From Parietichytrium sp. I65-24A (taxonomy: Eukaryota; Sar; Bigyra; Thraustochytrida; Thraustochytriidae): 55,623 nt of DNA. Shown in pieces: positions 1 through 10,372 of the stretch; position 1 is the stretch's first letter; each line of letters begins with the position of its first letter. The notes beneath the pieces are model-generated. The model ran no database searches. It saw nothing but the letters and a program-made list of their open reading frames with translations, and was not told the origin of the DNA. The translations under genes and the position numbers were made by a program. The stretch covers positions 2,412-58,034 of the forward strand of contig BLSF01000117.1 in NCBI GenBank assembly GCA_012862575.1, given 5' to 3'.

Positions 1-1
1 C

Positions 2-1473
2 GACATTCCGGAGGATGTAAATATCACCTCTATTATTCCACTGGTGAACCGCAATTCATGCGATGGTATTTCTGAGACTCGTTCCCTCACGCACTCAGTC
101 ACTCGTGAGCGAGAAGTGTTGCAAGAAAAATGCGAGCAGCATGGCGTCGAATATGATGAAGCAAAGCACGGACTGATCGGTCTACTCGGCTCTTGCAACG
201 AGATGCTCACGCGATACATGCGCGAGACTTGGGTAGATAATGAACTCGAGCGCGCACAAATCGAGCTTCAAGGTCTGTTTACACAAATCTGGGACCTCGG
301 TTCTCGACCAGATTGCGTGTCAGTGGAAGATGTCCGAGGGGAGATACTGAGTGGGTTTGAAAAACTACGCAATGTGCCGACGACAGCTTGGCTTGATGCA
401 TTTGATCAAAAGGTCGAGCTAGAAAGCAGTGGTGTTGTTTTAGAGCAAGCAATCATAGATCTCCCATTGGTCAAGCGGATGGAAATGGCGTGGGATATCA
501 TCAGTGAGACGGACGAGCAGATCGAGCAGGTGATCGAGTCTTCCTGGGCCGTCGTGCGCTCGCGATTTCTGGAGAACGTGATCGAATCGTCCGGATTGCC
601 CTTGAACATTTCTCGTTTTGCACGTCTGTGCGAGACCATCGAAACAGCTATTGACAATTTCTTCCAGCGGGAGAGAGACGCTGTCACAAAGGCTTTGAAA
701 GACAGAATCTCCGAAATGGTCAGGACCCTCATGACGAGTGATTTGGACCGGGTGGATACAAGCGAAATAGTCAAGGCATTGAAGAAAGAAGCTGGCAAGA
801 CCATCCTGCGTTGCACTGTCTCTCGACGGCGATTTCTTGAGGAGATTCTTGAGGCTGCCAAGCGTTGCTCCGGCCTCGAGGAAACCACATCGGTTGCTCA
901 GTCCAGGCAAGCGCTGGAGGAGAAGGTAGAGGCGGTGTACTCTGCGAAAGATGCGCTTTTGGAGTTGCGCATAGGTGCCAGTGTCAATGGTTGCGGCGCT
1001 AAAACTAACGCCGAGGGGCGACTTTTTGAGGCTGCAAGGTGTTTTGCAACTGGATATAAAGGTATTCAGGATCTCGTGGATGAAGATAAACTGTGGGTTT
1101 TTTCTCCTGACCACCTTCCCCAAGTAGTTGGGCTCTTTGAAAACGTGAAAGGCCCAAACGAGGTCCTTTCACGTATGGGAAAATATCCAGCGAGTGGTGG
1201 CATTCAGTCGAAAGGATGTCAAATGCTGAGAAAATTCACTGATGCCGAAACATTTCGAGATAGCCTTGTGAACCAAGGTGCCGGTGAGCGGATCGTGGCG
1301 GCCATGCAAGCGCATCCGAGGAATGCACATGTGCAAGAGGAGGCGTGCAGAACGCTTGCGTGGCTCGCCAACAATTCTGAAAATGAAATAAAATTGATGC
1401 AACAAAAGGCTGCTGAGCGGATCCTCGCGGCCATGCAAGCGCATCCGGGGAATGCCGAGGTGCAAAGACTAGC
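2..1473 (+). CDS. Armadillo-like repeat protein, copy 1 (partial at both ends)
   Basis: The reading frame is open from base 2, so the gene starts upstream of the window; the first in-frame GTG (44) is not a credible eukaryotic start. The first ~400 residues are mostly helical, of a type I do not recognise. They are followed by two ~43-residue repeats built on the pattern ERI(V/L)AAMQAHP.NA.VQ...C..L..LA.NSEN.IKLM, which resembles ARM/HEAT-like helical repeats that usually serve as protein-binding scaffolds. The frame runs into the unknown base at 1474. What follows is not its continuation: it restarts at sequence equivalent to about base 249 of this same gene. The true C-terminus, probably with more repeats, is therefore missing. 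Repeat class is judged from the pattern; the biological role is unknown. Confidence 0.6.
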
Positions 1474-1474
1474 N
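1474..1474. other. Assembly join (single n) between two ARM-gene copies
   Basis: The n interrupts copy 1 after its second repeat. The next bases repeat sequence already seen at about 249 onwards, so this is a join of two similar contig ends rather than one uncertain base. Confidence 0.8.
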
Positions 1475-3242
1475 CGCACAAATCGAACTTCAGCGTCTGT
1501 TCACACAAATCTGGGACCTCGGTTCTCGACCAGATTGCGTGTCAGTTGAAGATGTCCAAGGGGAGGTACTAAGTGGGTTTGAAAAACTACGCAATGTGCC
1601 GACGACAGCTTGGCTTGATGCATTTGATCAAAAGGTCGAGCTGGAAAGCGGTGGTGTTGTTTTAGAGCAAGCAATAAGAGATCTCCCATTAGTCAAGCGG
1701 ATGGAAATGGCGTGGAATATCACTAGTGAGATAGTCGAGCAGGTGATGGAGGCTTCCTGGGCCGTTGTGCGCTCGCGATTTTTGGAGAACGTGATCGAAT
1801 CGTCCGGATTGCCCTTGAACATTTCTCGTTTTGCACGTCTGTGCGAGACCATTGAAACAGCTATTGACAATTTCTTCCAGCTAGGGAGAGACACTGTCAC
1901 AAAGGCTTTGAAAGACAGTTTCTTCGGAAAGGTCAGCAACCTAATAACGAGTGATCTGGACCGGGTCGATACAGGCGAAATAGTCAAGGCTTTGAAGAAA
2001 GAAGCTGGTAAGGCCGTCCTGCGTTGCACTGTCTCTCGGCGGCAATTTCTTGAGGAGATTCTTGAGGCCGCCAAGCGTTGCTCCAGCCTCGAGGAAACCA
2101 AATCTGCTGCTCAGTCCAGGCAAGCGCTGGAGGAGAAGGTAGAAGCAGTGTATACTGCGAAAGATGCGCTTTTGAATTTGTGCACAGGTGCCAGTGTCGA
2201 TGGTCGCGGCGTCAACACTAACGTCGAGTGGCGACTCTTCGAGGCTGCAAGGTGTTTTACAACTGGCTGTAAAGGTATTCAGGATCTAGTGGATGACGCG
2301 AATTTGTGGGCGTTTGCTCCTGACCACCTTTTCCAAATCAGTGGGCTCTTTGAGAATGTGGGAGGCCCAGACGAGGTCGTTTCACTTATGGGAAAATATC
2401 CAGCGAGTGGTGGCATACAGTCGAAAGGATGTCAAGTGTTAGGGAAATTCACTGGTGACATCAATCTCGGCAACAGCGTTGTGAACGAGGTTGCCGTTGA
2501 GCGGATCGTGGCGGCCATGCAAGCGCATCCGGGGAATGCCGAGGTGCAAAGACTAGCGTGCGCAGCGCTTCGGAATCTCGCTTTACATTCTGAAAATCAA
2601 ATCAAATTGATGGAAAAAATTGCTGGTGAGCGGATCGTCGCGGCCATGCAAGCGCATCCGGAGAATGCAGCTGTGCAAGAGGAAGCGTGCGGGGCGCTTT
2701 GGAATCTCGCTGAAAATTCTGAAAATCAAATCAAATTGATGGAACTAAACGCTGCTGAGCGGATCGTCGCGGCCATGCAAGCGCATCCGGGGAATGCAAG
2801 TGTGCAAGAAAATGCATGCGGAGCGCTTTGGAATCTCGCTGCGAATTGTGAAAATCAAATAAAATTGATGGCACAAAACGCTGCTGAGCGGATCCTCGCG
2901 GCCATGCAAGCACATCCGGGGAATGCCGAGGTACAAAGACTAGCATGCGCAGCGCTTTGGTTTCTAGCTGTGTATTCAGAAAATAAAATAAAATTGATGG
3001 AACTAAATGCTGCTCAGCGGATTGTCGCGGCTATGCAAGCGCATCCGGGGAATGCAAGTGTGCAAGGAAAGGCATGTGGAGTGTTTTGGAATCTCGCTGC
3101 GAATTCTGAAAATCAAATCAAATTGATGCAACAAAACGCTGCTGAGCGGATCCTCGCGGCCATGCAAGCACATCTGGAGAATGCCGAGGTACAAACGTAC
3201 GTGAAACTCGCGTTGGAAAGGCTTTCTTCAGAAGCTGCTTGA
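1475..3242 (+). CDS. Armadillo-like repeat protein, copy 2 (5' end missing at gap)
   Basis: The coding frame is open right after the unknown base at 1474 (codons from 1476) and ends at TGA 3240-3242. It is a diverged copy of the gene before it, similar from base ~249 of copy 1 onwards but with many substitutions. Residues after ~320 form six tandem 43-residue (129-base) repeats. The recurring start pattern ERI(V/L)AAMQAHP falls at about 2497, 2626, 2755, 2884, 3013 and 3142. A short unrelated tail (KLALERLSSEAA) closes the protein. The near-identity of neighbouring repeats suggests recent expansion inside the gene. No ATG fits the start, because the N-terminus lies in the gap. It may be a tandem paralogue, a second allele, or another family member misplaced by the assembly. 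A scaffold function is inferred only from the repeat type. Confidence 0.6.
2497..3200 (+). repeat. 129-bp in-gene tandem repeat (six ARM-like units)
   Basis: Six consecutive 129-base units each encode 43 residues. Spacing was checked between GAGCGGATC at 2757 and 2886. Units differ by a few substitutions, chiefly in the GALWNLA and IKLM segments, so copy number may vary between alleles. Confidence 0.85.
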
Positions 3243-5095
3243 GCCAATCCCATTCCCAAGTTTGTTCAATCGCGCTCCGCTAACAATGACAGATGAAGTT
3301 TGGTTTGTTTCCTTTCCTCGTCAGAAGCGCGTAGCATTCCTCCTCTTTACAAAAACGTGGAAATCATAGCTTCTCATTCTTCTCATTCTTCTCATTTTCC
3401 CAGCATTTCCACGAAATGCGAACAAAAGAACATTCATCGAGCATTTCTATCCAAACAGCTAATCATAAGTGACTACCACTAGCAATGCACTGCAAGTGTC
3501 TACACCATCGAAAACCCTAGGAGACTTTAAGCGAAATCTGTTCTTACTAACAATGAATGAGGTGCTGTGTACTAGTTCGCACCATCGCCACTGCTTATGT
3601 AATTTCTAACGCTAATCAGTAATGTAGTATCCCAAACATTATCACTCTGCTAGCTAGTAGTCGACGCCCTAGCTAGAGCTCAGTCACCACCACTACCATT
3701 CCCGTATTGGCAGCACTAGCGCACACCTCTTTCCCCTTCCTATCGCACCAAATCATGTTTGACTAACAGTAAGTCCTTTAGGTAGCTAAGAGCGCACTTA
3801 ACCCAGTTCTAGTTAAGTTGTAGATAAGTCTTACCGAGAGGCGGGCTCCTGTGGCCGCTAGAAATGCCAGTATACATCCCGGTAACCTCACCGAACTCGT
3901 ATTGTATTTGGTGGGTAAGACTATTGGAAAAGGTGTGCAAACCTTAGCGCGCGCTGCTTGGACATAAAAACTGTGCAAAACTTGCACGTGAAAACTTGNG
4001 CAAACCTTAGCGCGCGCTGCTTGGACATAAAAACTGTGCAAAACTTCACGTGCAAAACTTGTCATTATTATTTTTATGACAAGTGGAACTCGAAACTCTG
4101 CGAGTTCATCAACACTGTCGTTCGCTCTTCTGATTTCAGAAATCTTCAGATCTTCAGAATTTTGCTAGCTTGGCAGTGAACTGTGGTTTCATTTGTTTCA
4201 TTCACATCCACTTTCGCATGCACAGTGTCGGCCAATCTTCTTTTGGCGCAAGATTGATACCATTCATTCCGAGCCCAAAAAAATCTCAAAGATGCACGTG
4301 TTGACATTCTTTCTTCTCCTGTTTACCTTTCGCGTTCTAGCACTTTGTTGTTTGTTTGTACATGGAATAAGTTACACAAGAACCAAACCTAAATTTTCCG
4401 CACGTTTCCGATCCTCACGACCAACACGGTGGCACTCTCACATCATGATCATGCTCATCGCGCCATCATCGCACCTTCTTTACCTCCATCGCACCACCCA
4501 CAAGCAATCAATCCATCAATCAATCAATCCATCACACTACCCATCAATCAATCAATCAATCAATGAGTGAGTTGGTAGTCACAGAAAACGAGCAAGAGTT
4601 GATTGATAGATTTTGTGAGTTTAGGGTAGAGTACTACTTTCTCTTGCACATTGCACAGTGTTCACGGCGTCAATCCGTCAATCGAAATGTTGAAATGTTG
4701 AACATGAAGTGAAAAGGTAAGAAGAAGGGAGGAAGGAAGGAGCGTGTGTTGTGTTGTTTTATGTCGTGTTGTGTTGTGGAGCTGTCGAGACTGCAGTCGC
4801 CTCCGACCTGAAGCCATCCACATAGATAAAACTTATTGTGCGCTCTTCTGTCTAGGCTAGAGTCCGAGATTACCTTCACGGCGGAAAAGTTGAAAGGTGG
4901 GAAACCAGTCGACTAAGTTGGAGCTCGAGAAGCGCACGGCAAGTGGTTTCGGGCATCTCTGGTGGTCGAAGGCTGTTGGCGCGGACCCGTGTCTGTCTGT
5001 CTGCCTGTGTATGTCTGTGTGTCCATGTGTTTCTTTGTCTGTCTGTCTGTTCGTTTGTTATCTGTCAGTTGAAGAGGTGCAACGCTTGGTCGAAA
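3243..5095. other. Intergenic region with simple repeats and an assembly join
   Basis: I see no convincing gene here. The stretch holds a duplicated ~62-base block around an n at 3999, a (CAAT)n tract near 4506-4564, and a TGTCTG-rich stretch near 4995-5060 just before the metalloprotease start. Short open frames such as 4193-4570 and 4897-5277 show no family signature. Confidence 0.5.
3937..4061. repeat. 62-bp duplicated block across n at 3999
   Basis: Sequence 3937-3998 is repeated almost exactly from 4000 to about 4061, with the n between the copies. The only differences are small indels around the CACGTG motif. This fits two overlapping contig ends placed side by side. Confidence 0.8.
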
Positions 5096-7200
5096 ATGCC
5101 GGCGCGAAAGTATCTGCTGCTCGCGACTGCAGGCGCGGCCGGGCTGGCGTTTCGGAGCGCGGATGCCGAGTCCGTGTGGCGCGTTCTGGAGCCGGAGCAG
5201 GCCGACTCGGTCTTCCAGAGACGGCATCGGCGGTTGCAAGAGTTTTCCGAGAAGACCATCGTGCAGCTGGACTTTGACGCCTTTTCGGAAAAGGTGCAAA
5301 GCGCGCTGGATGCGAAGGCCAGGGGAGCCGCGCAGGAGGTGATTGATTTCGAATTGCCGGAAGGCACGCGGTCGTGCGCGGTGGCGCGCTCGGCAATCAT
5401 GCCAGAGTCGCTGGCAGCAAAGTATCCGGAATTCGTGGCGGTCACCGGTACCTGCTCGGACGGGTCGTTCCTGAATGCGAACTTCATTGCTGGAAACCAA
5501 AGCAGTATGGCGGCATCTTTTGAGGAGCCCTCAGGCAACCCTTATTACGTCGACAGATCGGATGACGAAGGGGCATATGTCGTGTATCGCAAGGCCGCCT
5601 CACGACGCGCCATCGCCGAGGAACACACCCACGACGATTTTAGCTGTGAAGTAACTGATTTCAACCAGACTGAGCGGCGTCTCAGCGATGCAGCATTGCC
5701 CAATTTACGAGGCTTGCAGAGCTCGACGGCTTCCGCCTACACCCTTCGGCTAGCGATGTCGGCAAACAAAAATTACTGTGAGTTCCACGGCGGCACAGTG
5801 ACCTCCGTTCTAAGCGCTGTGGTCACCATGATGACACGCGTCAACGGCGTGTTCACTCGGGAGCTTGGAATATACTTTCAGCTGGTGGAGGACAACGACA
5901 AACTGTTCTGCATCGATTGCGATTTGGATATAAATGACTCAACACTGATCGGCAAGAATGCGGGTTATATCAGCGAAAATGGTATCGCTTTTGATAGCTA
6001 TGACATCGGCCATATCGTGTCCACGGCTTCGGGGGGGCTTGCGTACATGGATAGTTTTTGCTCAATCTACAAGGCAAGAGGCACGACGGGAACGTCGACA
6101 CCGATCAATGACCCGTTTTGGATCGACTATGTGGCGCACGAAATCGGGCACCAAATGAACGGAGCACATTCTTTCAGGCATTGCACTACTTCAACTTCTA
6201 ACACCATGCGAGAAGGTGCGGTGGAGCCTGGGTCCGGAACAAGTATTATGGGGTACGCTGGTATCTGCGGCGACAACAATGTTCAGGTAAACTCGGACCC
6301 GTATTTCAACTCTATAAATCTCGAGGCAATGCGCGACAGCCTCGAATCGAGAGTCGCCGCGGGGTCTTGTGGAACAACCAGGACGACAAATCTCGCGAAA
6401 CCTGTCGTGAGCCTTGCCACGACCACGTGCACTGTCCCGAGAGGCAACTATGTGGGTTTGAGGGGTGCCGCGACAGGTGTATCCAGTATGTATTACGCGT
6501 GGGATCGTGTGGATACAGGGTATGAGGATTACCACGGGACTGGTGGCCGCTTCCGTCCTTACAGGCCGCTGACGACTCCAGAGCGCACGCTGCCAAACAT
6601 GTACTACATCCTCAATGGCCAACCATCCTCTCAGGAACTTTGGGAACGGCTTCCTGCCTTGACGCAGACCATGACCTTCCGTTTTATTGCGCGAAGCCTG
6701 TACGCCTCCGACGCTACTGCGGCTGAATTGGACGTTGGACAGATTGGATCTTTTGACTACAGCGACATTGACATTACCTTTTCGTCCAACTATTCGCCTC
6801 TACAGATCACATCAACGATGCCGACAAATATCTCTGATGCGTTTGAAGTTACTTGGGCCGTCGGGTCAACTCTGGCACTTTCTACACAAGTGGTGATCGA
6901 GGCAGCGCTCAACAAGATGCCGAACGTCGGTGAGGATTTTGATTACGCGTCGAATTATGTTGAGCTCGATTGGATAGTGTTGGGGACAGTCTCCAACAAG
7001 GGGACTGCAACGGTGACGTTGCCGCAATCGTTCTCCGAAGCTGAAATCGAGTCAATTGTTCTCAAAGTTCGTTCAACAAATGAAGAGTGCAACTTCTTCG
7101 ACGTGATTGGTGGCACCCAATCAATAACCCGGGCTCCAACTTTTGCTCCAACGTCTGCTCCAACGACCACCTTGACTTCGCAGCCCTCAAGCGCCTCTAG

Positions 7201-7268
<68 letters not shown>

Positions 7269-7456
7269 AGAGCGAATCAGGAGTCTCAACGCTAGTCTAC
7301 GTCGCAGCCGTTGGAAGTGTCGTGGCACTCCTGGCTCTCGGCTCTGTAATTGCAATCATCAAGAAACAGCGAACCAACGTGCCCGTTGCTCAGCAGGTTG
7401 TCACTCTCCAGGCGTATAGCGGGCCAGCAACTGACGCTGACAATTTTAAATACTAG
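5096..7456 (+). CDS. Type I membrane reprolysin-like zinc metalloprotease
   Basis: The protein has 786 residues from the ATG at 5096. That start is chosen because it opens with a signal peptide (residues 1-24), while the in-frame sequence upstream is low-complexity. A propeptide-like region of ~200 residues precedes the catalytic domain. The zinc site is HEIGHQMNGAH, with H348, H352, H358 as ligands and E349 as general base, followed by the Met-turn SIMGYAGICG. This is the metzincin M12B/reprolysin-like pattern, and the domain resembles secreted bacterial reprolysin-like peptidases. C-terminal parts are a Ser/Thr/Pro-rich linker (APTSAPTTT), an Asp-Ala dipeptide repeat (~702-724), one membrane span (~731-757) and a short cytosolic tail. 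The predicted topology puts protease activity outside the cell or in the secretory lumen. Substrate is unknown. No intron is seen. Confidence 0.85.
7200..7268 (+). repeat. (GCAGAC)n hexamer coding Asp-Ala stalk
   Basis: About eleven GCAGAC units lie in frame in the metalloprotease and encode alternating Ala-Asp. They sit just outside the membrane span, so the repeat forms an acidic stalk whose length can change without breaking the frame. Confidence 0.9.
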
Positions 7457-8005
7457 GCGAGCTTTTTCTTCACTTTGGCCCATGGGCCTTTCATGTGCAA
7501 TCTTTGGCTGTCTCTCTAGAGCTAGATATAGCTTCGTAGAGAGAGAGCCAGAGAGCGAACAGCAAAAAATTATCATCTTGATCTTGCCTACAAAGATCTC
7601 AGTTTCTCCACCCCGCGCGAATGTTTCATGGAAATCCGTCTGTACAGTTGACTTCGACAAGAACTGTGCGTGACCTTTGGACTGCGAAACGCAAACGCGA
7701 GACGACTTTGTCCATTGCGTCCAATTCCGTCCAATTCCGTCCATCCAGTCCAGCTCAGCTGAACCCAGTTCAGTGAACGGACCCCTTTAATCAGATCAGA
7801 CTTCAGACTGACTGTAAGTCCTTCTTTCGTTGATCAAGTCTCCAAGCCTTCCATCTTGTATAAATCGTGCTCGCGTCATTGCTTGCACACCGTTTCTTTC
7901 TATACGTTTATACTTATGCTTGTCACAATAATCGTGATCCATGGGTTCACTGTCCAACTTAATGAATTAACCCAATTGAAACAGAACTGAACTTGAGTGA
8001 AAATG
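7457..8005. other. Intergenic region, no gene seen
   Basis: This covers the 3' flank of the metalloprotease and spacer DNA up to the GAAT satellite. It includes a GAGAGAGCCAGAGAG stretch near 7540 and a CCGTCCAATT duplication near 7720-7740. Open frames on either strand have no recognisable content. Confidence 0.4.
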
Positions 8006-8459
8006 AATGAATGAACGAATGCCTGAATGAATGAATGAACTTGAGTGAATGAATTGACTTGAGTGGAAATGAATGAATGAACGAATGAATGAACGAATGA
8101 ATGAATGAATGAACGAATGAATGAACGAATGAATGAATGAATGAACTTGAGTGAAAATGAATAAAATGAATGAATGAACGAATGAATGAATGAATGAATG
8201 AACTTGAGTGGAAATGAATGAATGAACGAATGAATGAATGAATGAATGAATGAATGAACTTGAGTGAATGAATTGACTTGAGTGGAAATGAATGAATGAA
8301 CGAATGAATGAATGAATGAACGAATGAATGAACGAATGAATGAACGAATGAATGAATGAATGAACTTGAGTGAAAATGAATAAAATGAATGAATGAACGA
8401 ATGAATGAATGAATGAATGAACTTGAGAGTGAAAATGAATGAATGAACGAATGAATGAA
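8006..8459. repeat. (GAAT)n satellite with higher-order structure
   Basis: About 450 bases of GAAT tetranucleotide are interspersed with CGAA variants and the spacer GAACTTGAGTG. A longer unit recurs: the block at ~8034 reappears at ~8254, a 220-base offset. This indicates segmental duplication on top of slippage. The tetramer keeps several frames open on both strands, and those ORFs are not genes. Confidence 0.95.
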
Positions 8460-8732
8460 CGTCATTCAGACACCGGTAAGATTGCACTTCCTTCGACAGG
8501 CGTTAATTTAAGACTCTGTCATACTTTGCACTCACAGTCAGTACCGGTATGTAGTGCTCTTGTACCGAAGCATACCGAAGCCAAAACGATCTTGTGAATC
8601 TTATGTATCTTGCGCCACAGTGAAAGTAGTATCTTCCAACCGTTAGAGGAGAACGCTTCAAGTTCAACAGACCCACATCCGCGAAATCCATCTCCAAATT
8701 TCGTCGCACCGTCCCCGCCTCTTCCTCCAACC

Positions 8733-9458
8733 ATGCTCTCCACCGCACTCCGCCGCGCGGCCGCCTCCGCCCGTCCGCGGCGCGTACCCCTCTCCCGTCT
8801 TCTGTCCTCCGGCTCCGCGCGCACCCCTTCCCGCTTCGCGTCCCATTCCTCGTCCCAGCTGGCGGGCGTCCCCGCCTTAGCACTCACCTTAGGCGCGGCG
8901 TACGCGTACGTTCGGGCGAGCTCCTCCGGCGAGCAAGGCTCCGCGGCATGTGCATCGCAGAATTCTGCGAGCAGCAGCGTCCCACACGGCGGCGTTCCGG
9001 GAACGGCGCTGGAGAGAACGTTCATGGCGGTCAAGCCGGACGGCGTGCAGCGCGGACTGGTGGGCAAAATCGTAATGAGGTTCGAGGAGAGAGGGTACCA
9101 GCTGGTGGGGCTCAAGATGGTGTGGCCAACGAAGGAAATGGCGGCAGAACACTACGCGGACCTGTCCAAGAAACCGTTCTTTCCAAAGCTGACAGAGTTC
9201 TTCAGCTCAGGACCCATCGTGTGCATGTGCTGGCAGGGCAAAGATGTCATCAAACAGGGACGAGCGATGCTGGGAGAGACCAATCCGCTGGCGAGCAAAC
9301 CGGGATCTATCCGCGGTGATTACTCCATCGACATGGGACGCAACATCATGCACGGCTCCGACGGACCGGAATCGGCCAAGGACGAGCTCACCATGTGGTT
9401 CAAGCCGGAGGAGCTACATGGCTGGAAAAAGTCCGTCGATCTCTGGGTGTACGAGTAG
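8733..9458 (+). CDS. Nucleoside diphosphate kinase, organelle-targeted
   Basis: The 241-residue protein transfers a phosphate from NTPs to NDPs through a phosphohistidine. The kinase domain covers residues ~92-241, starting at ERTFMAVKPDGVQRG. The catalytic site NIMHGSD carries H207. The usual family length is ~150 residues; the extra ~90 at the N-terminus are rich in Arg, Ser and Ala with few acids (from MLSTALRRAAASARPRR), which suggests a mitochondrial presequence. A hydrophobic segment follows at ~44-60, as expected for an import or inner-membrane anchor. The ATG at 8733 is chosen because it opens this presequence and is preceded by a pyrimidine-rich leader. Localisation is inferred. The domain looks complete. 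Confidence 0.95.
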   Translation: MLSTALRRAAASARPRRVPLSRLLSSGSARTPSRFASHSSSQLAGVPALALTLGAAYAYVRASSSGEQGSAACASQNSASSSVPHGGVPGTALERTFMAVKPDGVQRGLVGKIVMRFEERGYQLVGLKMVWPTKEMAAEHYADLSKKPFFPKLTEFFSSGPIVCMCWQGKDVIKQGRAMLGETNPLASKPGSIRGDYSIDMGRNIMHGSDGPESAKDELTMWFKPEELHGWKKSVDLWVYE

Positions 9459-10372
9459 AAGAGACAAGATGACAAGATGAGATGTGGGTAAATGGGGCTG
9501 ACTCCTGTTGCTCCAGTTGCTCCTGTTGCTCCAGTCGCTCCTGTTGCTCATGCCACGTGCCTGCCGTGCATGCCGCTGGCAAAAGTCGAGTCGCTCGGCA
9601 GCTCGCTGCGGGGATTGGGCTTGGAAGGCTTGGAAGAGAAACGAAAGATACGAATATGCATAGATAATTATACAAGATTTTAAGGCGGGTTGAGTTCCCG
9701 GCCCTCAAAACGTTGGGATTTCTTCGCAAGCAGCGTACTCGGCTTTCTGGCTCCGTCCAAAGCTTGCCTTCTCGGAGTGCTTTATTGCATGCATGCAGCA
9801 GTCGCTCCTTCGTGTGCCGGGTGGAGTCGCCAGGGTTGTTTCCGGATCCGCTGAGGAAGTCTCTCTTTGAATCCCCGCATTCCATTCAAAGCAGCAGTTT
9901 CCTCGATGCAACGTTGCATGGAAGCAATGTTTGGCTTCTGACTTCCACGAGCCATAGAGCATCTTTGATTGAGCATCTTAAGCATCATTGAGCATCTTTG
10001 ATTGAGGATCTTTGATTGATTGAGCATCTTTGAACATCTTTAAGGATCATTGAATGAACGAACATCTTTGAGCATCTTTTAGAATCATTGATTGAGCATC
10101 TTTGATTGAGCATCTTTGAACATCTTTGAGGATCATTGAACATCTTTGAGCATCATTGAGGGCATCCTTGCCAAGTTTGCAGACTTGTGTGCAATCGTTC
10201 GGATATCTATCAACTCTACGAACTCTATAAACACTCGAACCTTATTTTCATCAATAACAAACGGCTCGACTTGGCACAGAAAAAAAAATTAGTTGCGCGA
10301 CCAACCCAGGCATGGATACTAACGAAGCTGGAACATTCCTGGAATTCTAGAGGGCTTTAACAGTCTTCATAG
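9459..10372. other. Intergenic region with minisatellite
   Basis: This is the 3' flank of the NDPK gene and spacer. It contains a GTTGCTCC/CAGT repeat at ~9506-9552 and the ATCTTTGA minisatellite listed separately. I see no gene. Confidence 0.4.
9958..10165. repeat. ATCTTTGA/ATCATTGA minisatellite
   Basis: An irregular tandem array of GAGCATCTTTGATT and GAACATCTTTGAGGATCATT units covers about 200 bases. Unit lengths vary from about 11 to 18 bases, giving a degenerate array. Confidence 0.8.

Noticed and set aside
7900-8487. Long ORFs with Ser-Phe-Ile-His repeats on the minus strand
   Set aside because: They are translations of the GAAT satellite, which has no stop in several frames.
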